A stretch of 64,000 nucleotides of DNA from Zobellia russellii. Lineage in GTDB: Bacteria > Bacteroidota > Bacteroidia > Flavobacteriales > Flavobacteriaceae. Where the stretch lies: positions 62,001-126,000 of the forward strand of contig NZ_JACSOI010000008.1 in assembly GCF_018728565.1 (NCBI RefSeq), given 5' to 3'. How positions within the stretch are numbered: position 1 is the first letter of the stretch; every line of letters starts with the position of its first letter. Both the position numbers and the translations under genes were made by a program. Shown piece by piece: positions 35,214 to 43,941 of the stretch. A model generated the notes under the pieces. That model saw nothing but the letters and a program-made list of their open reading frames with translations, was not told where the DNA came from and did no database searches.

Positions 35214-35840
35214 ATGAATTACGAAACTCTTTATGCGTTTATGTTGGCTACGGCAGCCTTGTCCGTTTCGCCGGGACCCGATAATATTTATGTGTTGATG
35301 CAGAGTTTGGTAAACGGCAAAAAGTATGGATTGGCAACTACGGCCGGGCTTATTTCCGGTTGTTTGATTCATACAAGTTTGTTAGCCTTTGGAGTATCTG
35401 TTCTAATAAAAGAAAGTGAAACGCTGTTTTTTGGTATAAAATTACTGGGGGCCATATACCTATTTTACTTGGCCTATAAAGTATTTAAAAGTAGCAGTAC
35501 CTTGGAGCTGACGGAAGGTTCCGTACCTAAAAAAGGACTTTGGCAATTGTTTAAGCAAGGGTTTATAATGAATGTGTTAAACCCTAAGGTTACTATTTTC
35601 TTTTTGGCGTTCTTTCCTGGTTTTCTCTTTAGTGAAGAAATAAGTACTACGGTACAGTTTTATGTGCTGGGTCTTATTTTTATGTTCATATCTTCTATCG
35701 TTTTTAGTTTAATAGCGGTGCTTTCCGGTAGTATATCATCTTATTTTACAGAAAATTCTAAAGTGGGCCTGTATCTAAAATGGCTTCAAATCATTGTGTT
35801 CATTGGTATTGCCGTCTATATTTTAGTATCGGATAATTAA
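35214..35840 (+). CDS. LysE/RhtB-family amino-acid exporter
   Basis: A 208-residue inner-membrane protein with six hydrophobic helices. The hallmark SPGPDNIYVLMQSLVNGKKYGLATTAGLISG follows the first helix, and NVLNPKVTIFFLAFFPGF is the second conserved block. The family exports amino acids such as Lys, Thr or homoserine; the substrate here is not determined. HMG-CoA lyase follows 58 bases later and may be co-transcribed. Confidence 0.9.
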   Translation: MNYETLYAFMLATAALSVSPGPDNIYVLMQSLVNGKKYGLATTAGLISGCLIHTSLLAFGVSVLIKESETLFFGIKLLGAIYLFYLAYKVFKSSSTLELTEGSVPKKGLWQLFKQGFIMNVLNPKVTIFFLAFFPGFLFSEEISTTVQFYVLGLIFMFISSIVFSLIAVLSGSISSYFTENSKVGLYLKWLQIIVFIGIAVYILVSDN

Positions 35841-35898
35841 TGCTAATTTTGAGTAGGTTTAAGGGTTGGCATGGCCGGTCCATTAGAAAGGAATACGC

Positions 35899-36765
35899 AT
35901 GATGGAAAAGGTGAAAGTTATTGAATGTCCCAGGGATGCCATGCAAGGCATCAAACCTTTTATTCCAACCAAGGAAAAGGTAAGGTACATTCAGGCTTTA
36001 TTGGGTTGTGGTTTTGATACCATAGATTTTGGAAGTTTTGTTTCTCCCAAGGCTATTCCGCAGATGGTGGATACTGCCAGAGTGCTTTCACAACTAGACC
36101 TGTCAAAAACAACAAGTAAACTTTTGAGTATCGTAGCCAATGTTAGAGGGGCTGAAGATGCTTCTCGCCATCCTGAAATTCAGTATCTGGGATATCCTTT
36201 TTCTATTTCCGAAAATTTTCAGATGCGTAATACACATAAGACCATAGACCAATCCGTAGGAATACTTCAAGAAATACTGAATATTGCGGATGCTTCGGGC
36301 AAGGAAGTGGTAACTTATATTTCTATGGGTTTTGGAAACCCGTACGGTGACCCCTGGGATGTGGATATTGTAGGTGAATGGACAGAGAAATTGAGTGCAA
36401 TGGGAGCTAAAATTTTATCTCTATCGGATACGGTAGGGTCTTCAACACCAGAAGTTATTCAATATCTCTTCTCGCAATTAATACCAAGGTACCCAGAAAT
36501 AGAGTTTGGAGCGCATTTGCATACAACACCTACCAAATGGCACGAAAAGGTAGATGCTGCATACAAATCCGGTTGCCGTAGGTTTGACGGGGCCGTTCAA
36601 GGTTTCGGGGGTTGTCCTATGGCAAAGGACGAGTTGACCGGTAATATGCCTACGGAAAAAATGCTCTCTTATTTTACTGCGGAAAAGGCAGATTCAGGAG
36701 TTAATTGGATGGTGTTCGAGGCTGCCTATAACAAAGCTACCGAACTGTTTACTGCCTATCATTAA
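35899..36765 (+). CDS. Hydroxymethylglutaryl-CoA lyase
   Basis: A 288-residue TIM-barrel lyase that splits HMG-CoA to acetyl-CoA and acetoacetate at the end of leucine breakdown. Catalytic R12-D13 stand in ECPRDAMQG (the common form is PRDGLQN), metal ligands in GAHLHTT, and the active-site Cys loop is FGGCPMAKD. The Ala-Met-Gln-Gly variation next to the catalytic Asp is, I believe, a flavobacterial lineage feature. No other leucine-catabolic genes are adjacent. Confidence 0.92.
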   Translation: MMEKVKVIECPRDAMQGIKPFIPTKEKVRYIQALLGCGFDTIDFGSFVSPKAIPQMVDTARVLSQLDLSKTTSKLLSIVANVRGAEDASRHPEIQYLGYPFSISENFQMRNTHKTIDQSVGILQEILNIADASGKEVVTYISMGFGNPYGDPWDVDIVGEWTEKLSAMGAKILSLSDTVGSSTPEVIQYLFSQLIPRYPEIEFGAHLHTTPTKWHEKVDAAYKSGCRRFDGAVQGFGGCPMAKDELTGNMPTEKMLSYFTAEKADSGVNWMVFEAAYNKATELFTAYH

Positions 36766-36767
36766 TT

Positions 36768-37127
36768 CTATTGTCCACCACACATTTTGTCCAGATAGTT
36801 GTTCAAGTTTAATTGAAACAAGGTGCCATCTACCAAATCATGTACGGCATCTAATTCTTTTTTGTTCATGGCAAGGGTTATTTGCGGAGCCGGAGTGTCT
36901 AAGAGTAAAGACCTGCAGGTTTCGTGTTGGCCACACTCGCTGCACATGGCATTACTGTTCTTTGTGCATTCAATATTCTTTTTAAACTGTTCCAGTTCGT
37001 TTTGGGACAATAACAACCCGGTATCCCTAAAAACAATCTGTATTTTTCTAATATCTTTTGTTGAGTTTCTTTTCCATTGGAAAGCTACGCCAAAAGGGTT
37101 GTGGTAAATAGGGTTAATGTCTTCCAT
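36768..37127 (-). CDS. DUF6686-like hypothetical protein
   Basis: A 119-residue cytoplasmic protein. A Cys-rich central part (C in ECTK, MCSECGQHETC) may bind a metal. The segment LSQNELEQFKKNIE, then ITLAMNKKELDAVHDLVDG, resembles the DUF6686 pattern of Bacteroidota, which I recall only by shape. It lies two bases from the HMG-CoA lyase stop (convergent) and upstream of the iron-box region, read away from it. The function is unknown. Confidence 0.6.
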   Translation of the reverse strand: MEDINPIYHNPFGVAFQWKRNSTKDIRKIQIVFRDTGLLLSQNELEQFKKNIECTKNSNAMCSECGQHETCRSLLLDTPAPQITLAMNKKELDAVHDLVDGTLFQLNLNNYLDKMCGGQ

Positions 37128-37217
37128 AATATGTGCTAATTCATTTGGGGTTAAACAATTCTATGATAAAATATTCAAGACTTCAGTGCCTTAAGTCTCA
37201 TTTCAAAAGTAGTATTT

Positions 37218-37393
37218 TTATTTAGATTAATTATAAATAGTAACAAAATATATTTTAGTATAGCTAATGCACGCACTATAACTAGGCAGAGCAAATACTA
37301 AATTCAATATTATTTAGATTTAATAAGAATAATGTTGCGAGGCACATTTTCATGTATTAAATTTGGCGCTTTATTTAAATCAAGTCTAAATAA
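37218..37393 (+). promoter_or_regulatory. Promoter with three palindromic metal-regulator-like boxes
   Basis: Three 23-base boxes of the form TTATTTA-N9-TAAATAA lie at 37218-37240, 37310-37332 and 37371-37393. The third has perfect 7-bp arms; the others have 6 and 5 matching arm positions, and all share TTATTTAGA(T/C)T in one orientation. Between boxes 2 and 3 sits a full promoter: TTG (37335-37337), 20 bases, TAAATTTG (37358-37365). Box 2 ends just before the -33 element and box 3 starts near the expected +1, a layout suited to repression. Fur- or DtxR/MntR-type control is inferred from the genes downstream. Confidence 0.6.
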
Positions 37394-37408
37394 ATTTCGC
37401 ACATAAAA

Positions 37409-38632
37409 ATGAAAAAGATTCTTTACACATTGGCTATTAGCTCTGCAGTTCTTCTTACATCTTGTAGCTCGGATGATAATGCTTCGGATATGAACGAAGA
37501 TATCATGATTGACAACCCCACTAGTTATTCTTTTGAAAGAGATGGAGCAACTACGGTTAGCTTTGGAGGTCAGACTACACGTATCTTAATGGCTCAGGAG
37601 CTTTTAGGAGGTTTCACTACTAATACCAATACTGCAGAAACTTTGCAGGCTATGTATGCCCATGAAGAGGGTGCGGATGATTTTGAAGATGCAGATTTGA
37701 ATGCTTCGGATAAGAGTCTTCGTAGTAAGACTGCGGCTTCTGCCGATTATTTTTCAACCAACGCAACAGATCAAGCCCTTATTCGTGTAGATTTTGAATC
37801 ATGGATAGACGGTCAGGTAAATGAAGTTTTTGCCAACTGGAATGTTGCTGCCGAAGCTGGAGTTGCAGGTCAATTGGCGGATGGGGAGAGAACCCGTTAC
37901 GTAAATGCAAAAGGTCTTGAATACAATCAATTGTTCGCCAAAGGGTTGATTGGAGCCTTAATGACCGATCAAGCATTAAACAACTATTTGAGCACAGCGG
38001 TTTTAGATGAAGGTTCTAGCCGTGCTGATAATGACGCGGGAACTGTATTGGAAGGCAAGTCCTATACCAATATGGAGCATAAGTGGGATGAAGCTTATGG
38101 ATACGTTTACGGACTTAATGCCGATGCTTCCAACCCTAATGCAGATCTTGGTGCGGATAGCTTTTTGAACGAGTACATCGGGAAATTAGAGGAGGATTCT
38201 GATTTTGCTGGAATTGCTGATGAGATTTTTCAGGCTTTTAAATTAGGTCGTGCTGCTATTGTAGCTGGAGATTACGAAGTTCGTGATGCTCAGGCAGATA
38301 TAATTAGAGAAAAAATATCAGAAGTAATTGCTGTTAGAGGTGTTTTTTACATGCAACGTGCGAAAGAAACATTGGCCGAGGAGACTCCAAATTATGGAAG
38401 TGCTTTTCATGCTCTCTCTGAAGCATACGGCTTTATCTATAGCTTACGTTTTACCCGCAAACCGGGTACGGATGCTCCTTACTTTACCAAAGCTGAATCT
38501 GAGGCACTTTTGGAAGATTTAATGGGAGATGGTGCTAATGGATTATGGGATGTTAAGGCTGAAACTATTGATATGATTTCAGAGGATATTGCATCAAGAT
38601 TCGATTTTACTGTTGCCCAAGCAGCCGAGTAA
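37409..38632 (+). CDS. DUF4856 lipoprotein (imelysin-like, iron operon)
   Basis: A 407-residue exported lipoprotein with lipobox LTSC (Cys19). The mature part is DUF4856, an all-helical domain related to imelysin; YSFERDGATTVSFGGQTTRILMAQELLGG is its characteristic opening. The protein is acidic and Ala-rich. The family occurs beside imelysin and TonB-receptor genes in Bacteroidota and is thought to serve iron or haem handling at the cell surface, but no activity is proven. It is the first gene after the three-box promoter. A terminator-like hairpin separates it from the next gene, so it may be expressed at a higher level. Confidence 0.82.
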   Translation: MKKILYTLAISSAVLLTSCSSDDNASDMNEDIMIDNPTSYSFERDGATTVSFGGQTTRILMAQELLGGFTTNTNTAETLQAMYAHEEGADDFEDADLNASDKSLRSKTAASADYFSTNATDQALIRVDFESWIDGQVNEVFANWNVAAEAGVAGQLADGERTRYVNAKGLEYNQLFAKGLIGALMTDQALNNYLSTAVLDEGSSRADNDAGTVLEGKSYTNMEHKWDEAYGYVYGLNADASNPNADLGADSFLNEYIGKLEEDSDFAGIADEIFQAFKLGRAAIVAGDYEVRDAQADIIREKISEVIAVRGVFYMQRAKETLAEETPNYGSAFHALSEAYGFIYSLRFTRKPGTDAPYFTKAESEALLEDLMGDGANGLWDVKAETIDMISEDIASRFDFTVAQAAE

Positions 38633-38669
38633 CAAAGGGTTGTAATTACTAAAATTTAAGTGTTGTAAA

Positions 38670-38712
38670 AAAAAAGCAGCTTCTGTTAAGGTTTAACAGG
38701 CTGCTTTTTATA
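38670..38712 (+). terminator. Internal terminator-like hairpin in the iron operon
   Basis: AAAAAGCAGC pairs with GCTGCTTTTT, and CTGTTAA pairs with TTAACAG inside, with GGT as loop. It lies between the DUF4856 and imelysin genes and could reduce read-through. Confidence 0.75.
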
Positions 38713-38718
38713 TTTTTG
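38711..38718 (+). promoter_or_regulatory. Possible secondary promoter (TATTTTTG) before the imelysin gene
   Basis: A perfect TAnnTTTG box directly follows the internal hairpin, 28 bases before the imelysin ATG. No good -33 TTG is seen. Confidence 0.35.
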
Positions 38719-38745
38719 CTTACTTAGAATAAATAAAAATAAGGT

Positions 38746-39885
38746 ATGAGGAGGTTTTTTGCCATTGTAGCTGTAGCGGCAATGATTTGGGCTTGTAGCT
38801 CTGATGGAGGAAGTGATCCCACAGATGATGTTGTAGTAGATCCAAACCCGGATCCGGTAAGTTTTGAGCGTGGCCCCATGCTGGTGAATTGGGCAGATAA
38901 TATAATTATACCTTCTTACGAGGCATTTTCTACCGAAATAACGGACTTGCAAACGGCGTTTGATGCGTTTAAAACTGATTCAAACGAGGCTAATTTTATT
39001 GCTTTTAGAGCATCATGGTTGTCCGCCTATAAAATGTGGCAAAGGGTTTCTATGTTCGAAATTGGACCGGCAGAAACAGTAGGTTTTCGTTTGAATATGA
39101 ATATTTACCCTGCGGATAATGATAAAATGGACGGTTTTATAAGTTCAGGAGGGTATGATTTGGCTTTGGCCTCTAACAGGGACGCAAAAGGTTTCCCTGC
39201 TTTGGACTACCTGATTAATGGTCTGGGTGATACGGACCAAGCTATTTTGGACAGATTCAATGGAACCGAAAAAGAGAATTTGGTTTCGTATTCAGGTGAT
39301 ATTATTGCAGACATGGTAAGTCTTACCCAAGGTGTTCTTGCAGAATGGAACTCGGGATACAGAGCAACCTTTGTGGCCAATAACGGAGCGTCCTCAACCG
39401 CGTCCGTAGATCGTTTTATTAACGACTATGTTTTTTACTATGAGAAATTTTTGAGAGCGGGAAAAATGGGTATTCCCGTAGGTGCTTTTTCTGAAAATGT
39501 ACTTCCTCAAAACGTAGAGGCCTATTATAAGGCAGATATTTCTAATGAACTATTCTTAGAAGGGCTTGAAGCTGTTCAGGATTTTTTCAATGGTGTTCAT
39601 TATGGTAAAACCACTTCCGGAGAAAGTTTGGCCTCTTATTTAGATGCATTGAACACAGTTAAGGATGGAGATGATTTAAAGAAATTGATAAACGATCAGT
39701 TTAATTTAGCAAGAACCAAGGTTCAGGAATTGGAGCCTTTTCGAAAAGAAATAGAAGACAATGTGCCACCTACCAATATGCTTTTGGCCTATGATGAGGT
39801 GCAACGTATTGTTCCATTGCTAAAGGTAGACATGGTATCTGCCATGAGCGTAAGTATTGATTTTGTTGATGCAGATGGCGATTAG
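38746..39885 (+). CDS. Imelysin-family lipoprotein (peptidase M75-like)
   Basis: A 379-residue exported lipoprotein with lipobox IWAC (Cys17). The imelysin domain (about 45-365) is a helical bundle used in iron-uptake systems such as EfeO-like proteins. Where classic imelysins have GxHxxE, this one reads GFPALDY (149-155), with His changed to Pro and Glu to Asp. Metal binding or peptidase activity by that motif is therefore unlikely, although this form is common in Bacteroidota. The carboxylase-like gene follows three bases after the stop. Confidence 0.88.
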   Translation: MRRFFAIVAVAAMIWACSSDGGSDPTDDVVVDPNPDPVSFERGPMLVNWADNIIIPSYEAFSTEITDLQTAFDAFKTDSNEANFIAFRASWLSAYKMWQRVSMFEIGPAETVGFRLNMNIYPADNDKMDGFISSGGYDLALASNRDAKGFPALDYLINGLGDTDQAILDRFNGTEKENLVSYSGDIIADMVSLTQGVLAEWNSGYRATFVANNGASSTASVDRFINDYVFYYEKFLRAGKMGIPVGAFSENVLPQNVEAYYKADISNELFLEGLEAVQDFFNGVHYGKTTSGESLASYLDALNTVKDGDDLKKLINDQFNLARTKVQELEPFRKEIEDNVPPTNMLLAYDEVQRIVPLLKVDMVSAMSVSIDFVDADGD

Positions 39886-39888
39886 AAA

Positions 39889-41256
39889 ATGACCCGTTTC
39901 ATTAGTAAACATATATCAGCCCCAATAGAGGCCGCCCCTTTGGCGGTCTTTCGCATTTTATTTGGCGTAATGATGTTGCTTAGTATTGTAAGATTTTGGA
40001 GTTATGGATGGATAGAAAAATTATACATTCGGCCTAAATTTTTCTTCTCGTATTATGGTTTTGAATGGGTCAAGCCCTTGGGTGTCTATACCTATTTCAT
40101 ATTTGTCATCTGTGCATTATCTGCCATCTTTGTGACATTGGGCTATAAATACAAAGTGGCTATTGTTACCTTCTTTTTAAGCTTTACGTACATAGAACTA
40201 ATGGATAAGACTACCTATCTTAACCATTACTACTTTATAAGTCTGCTTAGCTTTTTAATGATTTTTTTGCCGGCCAATGCCTATTTCTCTTTGGATGCCA
40301 AACAAAGGCCGCAAATAGCATTTCAGAAAATTCCGGCGTGGACGGTCAACAGTATAAAGCTCATGTTGGGCATTGTCTATTTTTATGCTGGACTTGCCAA
40401 ACTAAATTCCGATTGGCTCCTTAAGGCCATGCCCCTAAAAATTTGGTTGCCCTCCAAGTTTGATACGCCTTTTTTTGGGCAGTTTTTGCATGAAGAGTGG
40501 GTGCAATACGCTTTCAGCTGGTTTGGAGCTGGATATGACCTGGCAATTCCATTTTTGCTTTTGTGCAAGAAAACACGTCCTTTTGCTTTTATTATGGTGG
40601 TTATTTTTCATGTGATGACGCGGGTGTTGTTCCCTATAGGCATGTTTCCGTATATCATGATCATATCAACCTTAATATTTTTTGATTCGTCTTTTCACCA
40701 TAAGTTTCTAAACTACTTGGCAAGCTTTTTTCGCATAAACAAAAACCGATTTGATAATGGAAAGGTTTTGGCTTTGTCAGTTAGGGAAAAAGCCAACCCA
40801 AAACTGATTTTAATAGCACTGTTTTTTGTGGTGCAGTTGGTAATGCCCTGGCGTTATTTAGCATACCCGGGAGAGTTGTTCTGGACGGAAGAAGGTTACC
40901 GGTTTTCTTGGCGGGTAATGTTAATGGAAAAATCGGGCTATGCACAATACAAAGTAGTCAGTAAAGATTCAGGTAAATGGTTTTACGTGGATAATTCCGA
41001 TTTTTTAACGCCATTTCAGGAAAAGCAAATGTCTTTTCAGCCAGACTTTATTTTAGAATATGCCCAGTACCTGAAAAAGCATTTTGAAAATGACGGGCAC
41101 AAAAACGTACAAATATTTGTAGATAGCCGGGTGGCGCTAAATGGTAGATTAAGCACTACCTATATAGACCCCAAAGTAGACCTTGGCCAAGAGCGGGAGT
41201 CGTTTGAACATAAAAAATGGATAATACCTTTTACTGATGAAATTAAGGGAATTTAG
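39889..41256 (+). CDS. HTTM / vitamin K-dependent gamma-carboxylase homologue
   Basis: A 455-residue inner-membrane protein. The N-terminal about 310 residues hold the HTTM membrane domain shared with human gamma-glutamyl carboxylase (GGCX). DKTTYLNHYYF matches the DKTSWNNHSYL block, placing H113 at human H160. YFYAGLAKLNSDW matches YFIAGVKKLDADW, placing K171 at the human active-site base K218. The two are 58 residues apart in both. HVMTRVLFPIGMFPYIM is the next shared block, and the soluble C-terminal domain starts LFWTEEGYRFSWRVML. Menaquinone could replace vitamin K. A carboxylase role is an inference; the start is three bases after the imelysin stop, and the end overlaps the receptor gene. 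Confidence 0.88.
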   Translation: MTRFISKHISAPIEAAPLAVFRILFGVMMLLSIVRFWSYGWIEKLYIRPKFFFSYYGFEWVKPLGVYTYFIFVICALSAIFVTLGYKYKVAIVTFFLSFTYIELMDKTTYLNHYYFISLLSFLMIFLPANAYFSLDAKQRPQIAFQKIPAWTVNSIKLMLGIVYFYAGLAKLNSDWLLKAMPLKIWLPSKFDTPFFGQFLHEEWVQYAFSWFGAGYDLAIPFLLLCKKTRPFAFIMVVIFHVMTRVLFPIGMFPYIMIISTLIFFDSSFHHKFLNYLASFFRINKNRFDNGKVLALSVREKANPKLILIALFFVVQLVMPWRYLAYPGELFWTEEGYRFSWRVMLMEKSGYAQYKVVSKDSGKWFYVDNSDFLTPFQEKQMSFQPDFILEYAQYLKKHFENDGHKNVQIFVDSRVALNGRLSTTYIDPKVDLGQERESFEHKKWIIPFTDEIKGI

Positions 41257-43711
41257 TATTGTACTTATAGCATTTCTAACCGCATTAAGTGCTGTTGGCC
41301 AAATTAGTATTACCGGTAAAGTGGTAGATAACAAAGGTAACGCTGTACAAGATGCAGAGGTCTACCTAAAGGAACTCAGGCTTTTAGAAACTACAAAGGC
41401 AGATGGCAATTTTGTTTTTTCCAACATTCCGGGGGGTAAATACACTATTGTGGTGTTTGCTTTTGAGTATGAAGTCTATGAAAAGGAACTGACTTTTGAC
41501 ACGGCCTTCAATCTTAATATTCAGCTAGAGCGAATAAAGTCGCAAGCGCTTTCAGAAGTAGTTCTAACTGAAAGACGAGAGAAAGTATTCGCTTTAAAAC
41601 AACTTAAAAAAGTAGAGGGTACCGCTATATATGCAGGAAAGAAGACAGAGGTAGTTCTTTTGGAAGGCCTTACGGGAAACCTTGCGGCCAATAACGCGCG
41701 TCAAATATATAGTCAGGTTGTGGGGCTTAATATTTATGATAATGGCGATGCCGGCCTACAGCTGAATATTGGGGGTAGGGGATTGGACCCTAACCGTACC
41801 GCCAATTTTAACACGCGTCAGAACGGATATGATATTAGTGCAGATGTACTGGGTTATCCAGAAAGTTATTACACCCCACCTGCGGAATCCCTCGAGGAAA
41901 TTCAGGTGGTGCGTGGTGCCGCTTCTTTGCAGTACGGTACCCAATTTGGAGGCTTGATTAATTTTAAGTTCAAAAAACCGAATCCAAATAAGGAAATAGA
42001 ACTCATTTCTCGCCAGACCGTTGGTTCGTACGATTTGTTTACGAGCTTTAATAGTTTAAGTGGTACAGTGGGTAAGTTCAGTTATTACACTTATCTAAAT
42101 TATAAGGATGGTAACGGGTTTAGACCTAATTCTAATTTTAACAGTAAGAATTATTTTACCCATTTGGGCTATGAAATATCGGATAGGACAAAGGTGAGCT
42201 TGGAAACCACATTTATGCATTATTTGGCTAAGCAGCCTGGCGGACTGACCGATGCCCAGTTTTATGCAGACCCCACTTTTAGCAATAGAGACCGAAACTG
42301 GTTTGAAGTAGACTGGCGTTTGTATTCATTGCGATTAGACCATGCGTTTTCTGCCAAAACAGATTTTAGCCTAAACATATTTGGTCTAAATGCCTCGCGT
42401 AGAGCTTTGGGTTTCCGAACTAACAGGGTTTCTGAAGTTGATAATATTGACACCCCTAGAGAATTATTGATAGATGACTTTAGTAACTGGGGCGCAGAGG
42501 CAAGAGTATTGACCCGCTATAATTTAGGAGGCACTGAATCTGCACTTTTGTTAGGTTCCAAAATTTATAAAACGGATAATGACCAAAGGCAAGGCCCTGG
42601 TACCGCTGCCGCCGATGCTGATTTTACATTTGCCGATGTTGATTTCCCGAATTATGAGAGACAATCCCAGTTTAATTTTCCCAATTTTAATGTCGCTTTT
42701 TTTGGTGAAAACATTTTCAATCTTTCGGATAGGTTGGCCTTGACACCCGGTTTTAGATTGGAACATATTAAGACTGAGAGTATAGGGAGCTATCGAGAAA
42801 TTACGTTAGACTTGGCGGATAACCCGCTGTTGAACAGAGAGGTAGATGATAATAGGGATTTTGAGCGAACATTTTTACTCTTAGGTTTGGGGGCTACCTA
42901 TAAAGTGTCGCCTAGCGTAGAACTCTACGGTAACTTTTCGCAGAATTATCGTTCTGTAACTTTTAGTGATATACGTGTAGTGAATCCTTCTTTTCAAGTT
43001 GACCCGAATATTTCTGATGAAGATGGTTTTACGGCAGATTTTGGTGCCAGAGGAAGGTTTAAAGATGTGCTCTCCTATGATGTAAGTGTGTATGGCCTGT
43101 ATTATGACAATAGACTGGGAGAAATTCTAAAAGAAGAAACGCGGGTTAATGCAGCTGGCGAAGAAGTTTCTACAGGAAGATTGCTAAGGGCAAGAGGAAA
43201 TATAGGAACCGCCTTTATTTATGGGCTGGAGAGTTTTGCCAATTGGAGTCTAAAAGAAACTTTCTTTCCGCAGTCGGAAAAGGTGAAGCTTAATTATTTT
43301 GCTAATTTGGCTTTGACACAATCTGAGTATCTTTCTTCCGAAAGGAATAATGTGGAAGGGAAAGAAGTAGAATTTATTCCAAAGGTAAATCTAAAAACAG
43401 GTTTGAACTTTGGGTATGGAAACCTGTTGGGAAGCCTACAGTATACGTATTTTGACAAACAATTTACAGATGCAACCAACGCCCTTCAGGACGTAGAGGA
43501 CAACCAGAGAGGCATAGAGGGGGAAATTCCTGCGTATGATATTTTAGATTTTTCGCTTTCTTACACCTATAAAAAATGGAAGTTGGAAGCGGGTGTCAAC
43601 AACCTTTTGGACAATTCCTATTTTACCCGGAGGGCTACGGGTTATCCCGGGCCGGGCATTATTCCATCTGAACCAAGAACATTTTACACCACCCTTCAGC
43701 TTAAATTATAA
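41237..43711 (+). CDS. FecA-like TonB-dependent receptor of the iron operon
   Basis: An 824-residue outer-membrane receptor. It has a signal peptide (1-21), a carboxypeptidase-like domain (about 22-95, ITGKVVDNKGNAVQDAEVY), a plug (about 120-235, LNIGGRGLDPNRTANFNTRQNG and IQVVRGAASLQYGTQFGGLINF) and the barrel ending in FYTTLQLKL. The plug pattern is that of ferric dicitrate (FecA-type) receptors. There is no N-terminal signalling domain and no sigma/anti-sigma pair nearby, so control probably comes from the boxes at 37218-37393. Its start overlaps the carboxylase-like gene by 20 bases. Confidence 0.92.
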   Translation: MKLREFSIVLIAFLTALSAVGQISITGKVVDNKGNAVQDAEVYLKELRLLETTKADGNFVFSNIPGGKYTIVVFAFEYEVYEKELTFDTAFNLNIQLERIKSQALSEVVLTERREKVFALKQLKKVEGTAIYAGKKTEVVLLEGLTGNLAANNARQIYSQVVGLNIYDNGDAGLQLNIGGRGLDPNRTANFNTRQNGYDISADVLGYPESYYTPPAESLEEIQVVRGAASLQYGTQFGGLINFKFKKPNPNKEIELISRQTVGSYDLFTSFNSLSGTVGKFSYYTYLNYKDGNGFRPNSNFNSKNYFTHLGYEISDRTKVSLETTFMHYLAKQPGGLTDAQFYADPTFSNRDRNWFEVDWRLYSLRLDHAFSAKTDFSLNIFGLNASRRALGFRTNRVSEVDNIDTPRELLIDDFSNWGAEARVLTRYNLGGTESALLLGSKIYKTDNDQRQGPGTAAADADFTFADVDFPNYERQSQFNFPNFNVAFFGENIFNLSDRLALTPGFRLEHIKTESIGSYREITLDLADNPLLNREVDDNRDFERTFLLLGLGATYKVSPSVELYGNFSQNYRSVTFSDIRVVNPSFQVDPNISDEDGFTADFGARGRFKDVLSYDVSVYGLYYDNRLGEILKEETRVNAAGEEVSTGRLLRARGNIGTAFIYGLESFANWSLKETFFPQSEKVKLNYFANLALTQSEYLSSERNNVEGKEVEFIPKVNLKTGLNFGYGNLLGSLQYTYFDKQFTDATNALQDVEDNQRGIEGEIPAYDILDFSLSYTYKKWKLEAGVNNLLDNSYFTRRATGYPGPGIIPSEPRTFYTTLQLKL

Positions 43712-43909
43712 ACGGTTTCCAAAGATATAATCAGTTGATATTCGTGTAGTTGTGTTTTTCTTTTTTATATCGATTTAAAACAAAATATATAGAAGTAGTT
43801 TTTTGATGTGAATTAGAGATATTCGCCGTAAGAATGTGGGTGATTTCTGTAGGTTTTAGTTTGCTCGTAATCCAACATTGATAATAAGGTGATAACCAAT
43901 TAATTTTAC

Positions 43910-43917
43910 TACATTTG
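43910..43917 (+). promoter_or_regulatory. -7 promoter box (TACATTTG) for guaB
   Basis: A perfect TAnnTTTG box. It contains the TTG at 43915 that would be the start of a longer frame, so the ATG at 43942 is the true start. Confidence 0.5.
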
Positions 43918-43941
43918 CACGCAATTAAATCTTTAATTGCT

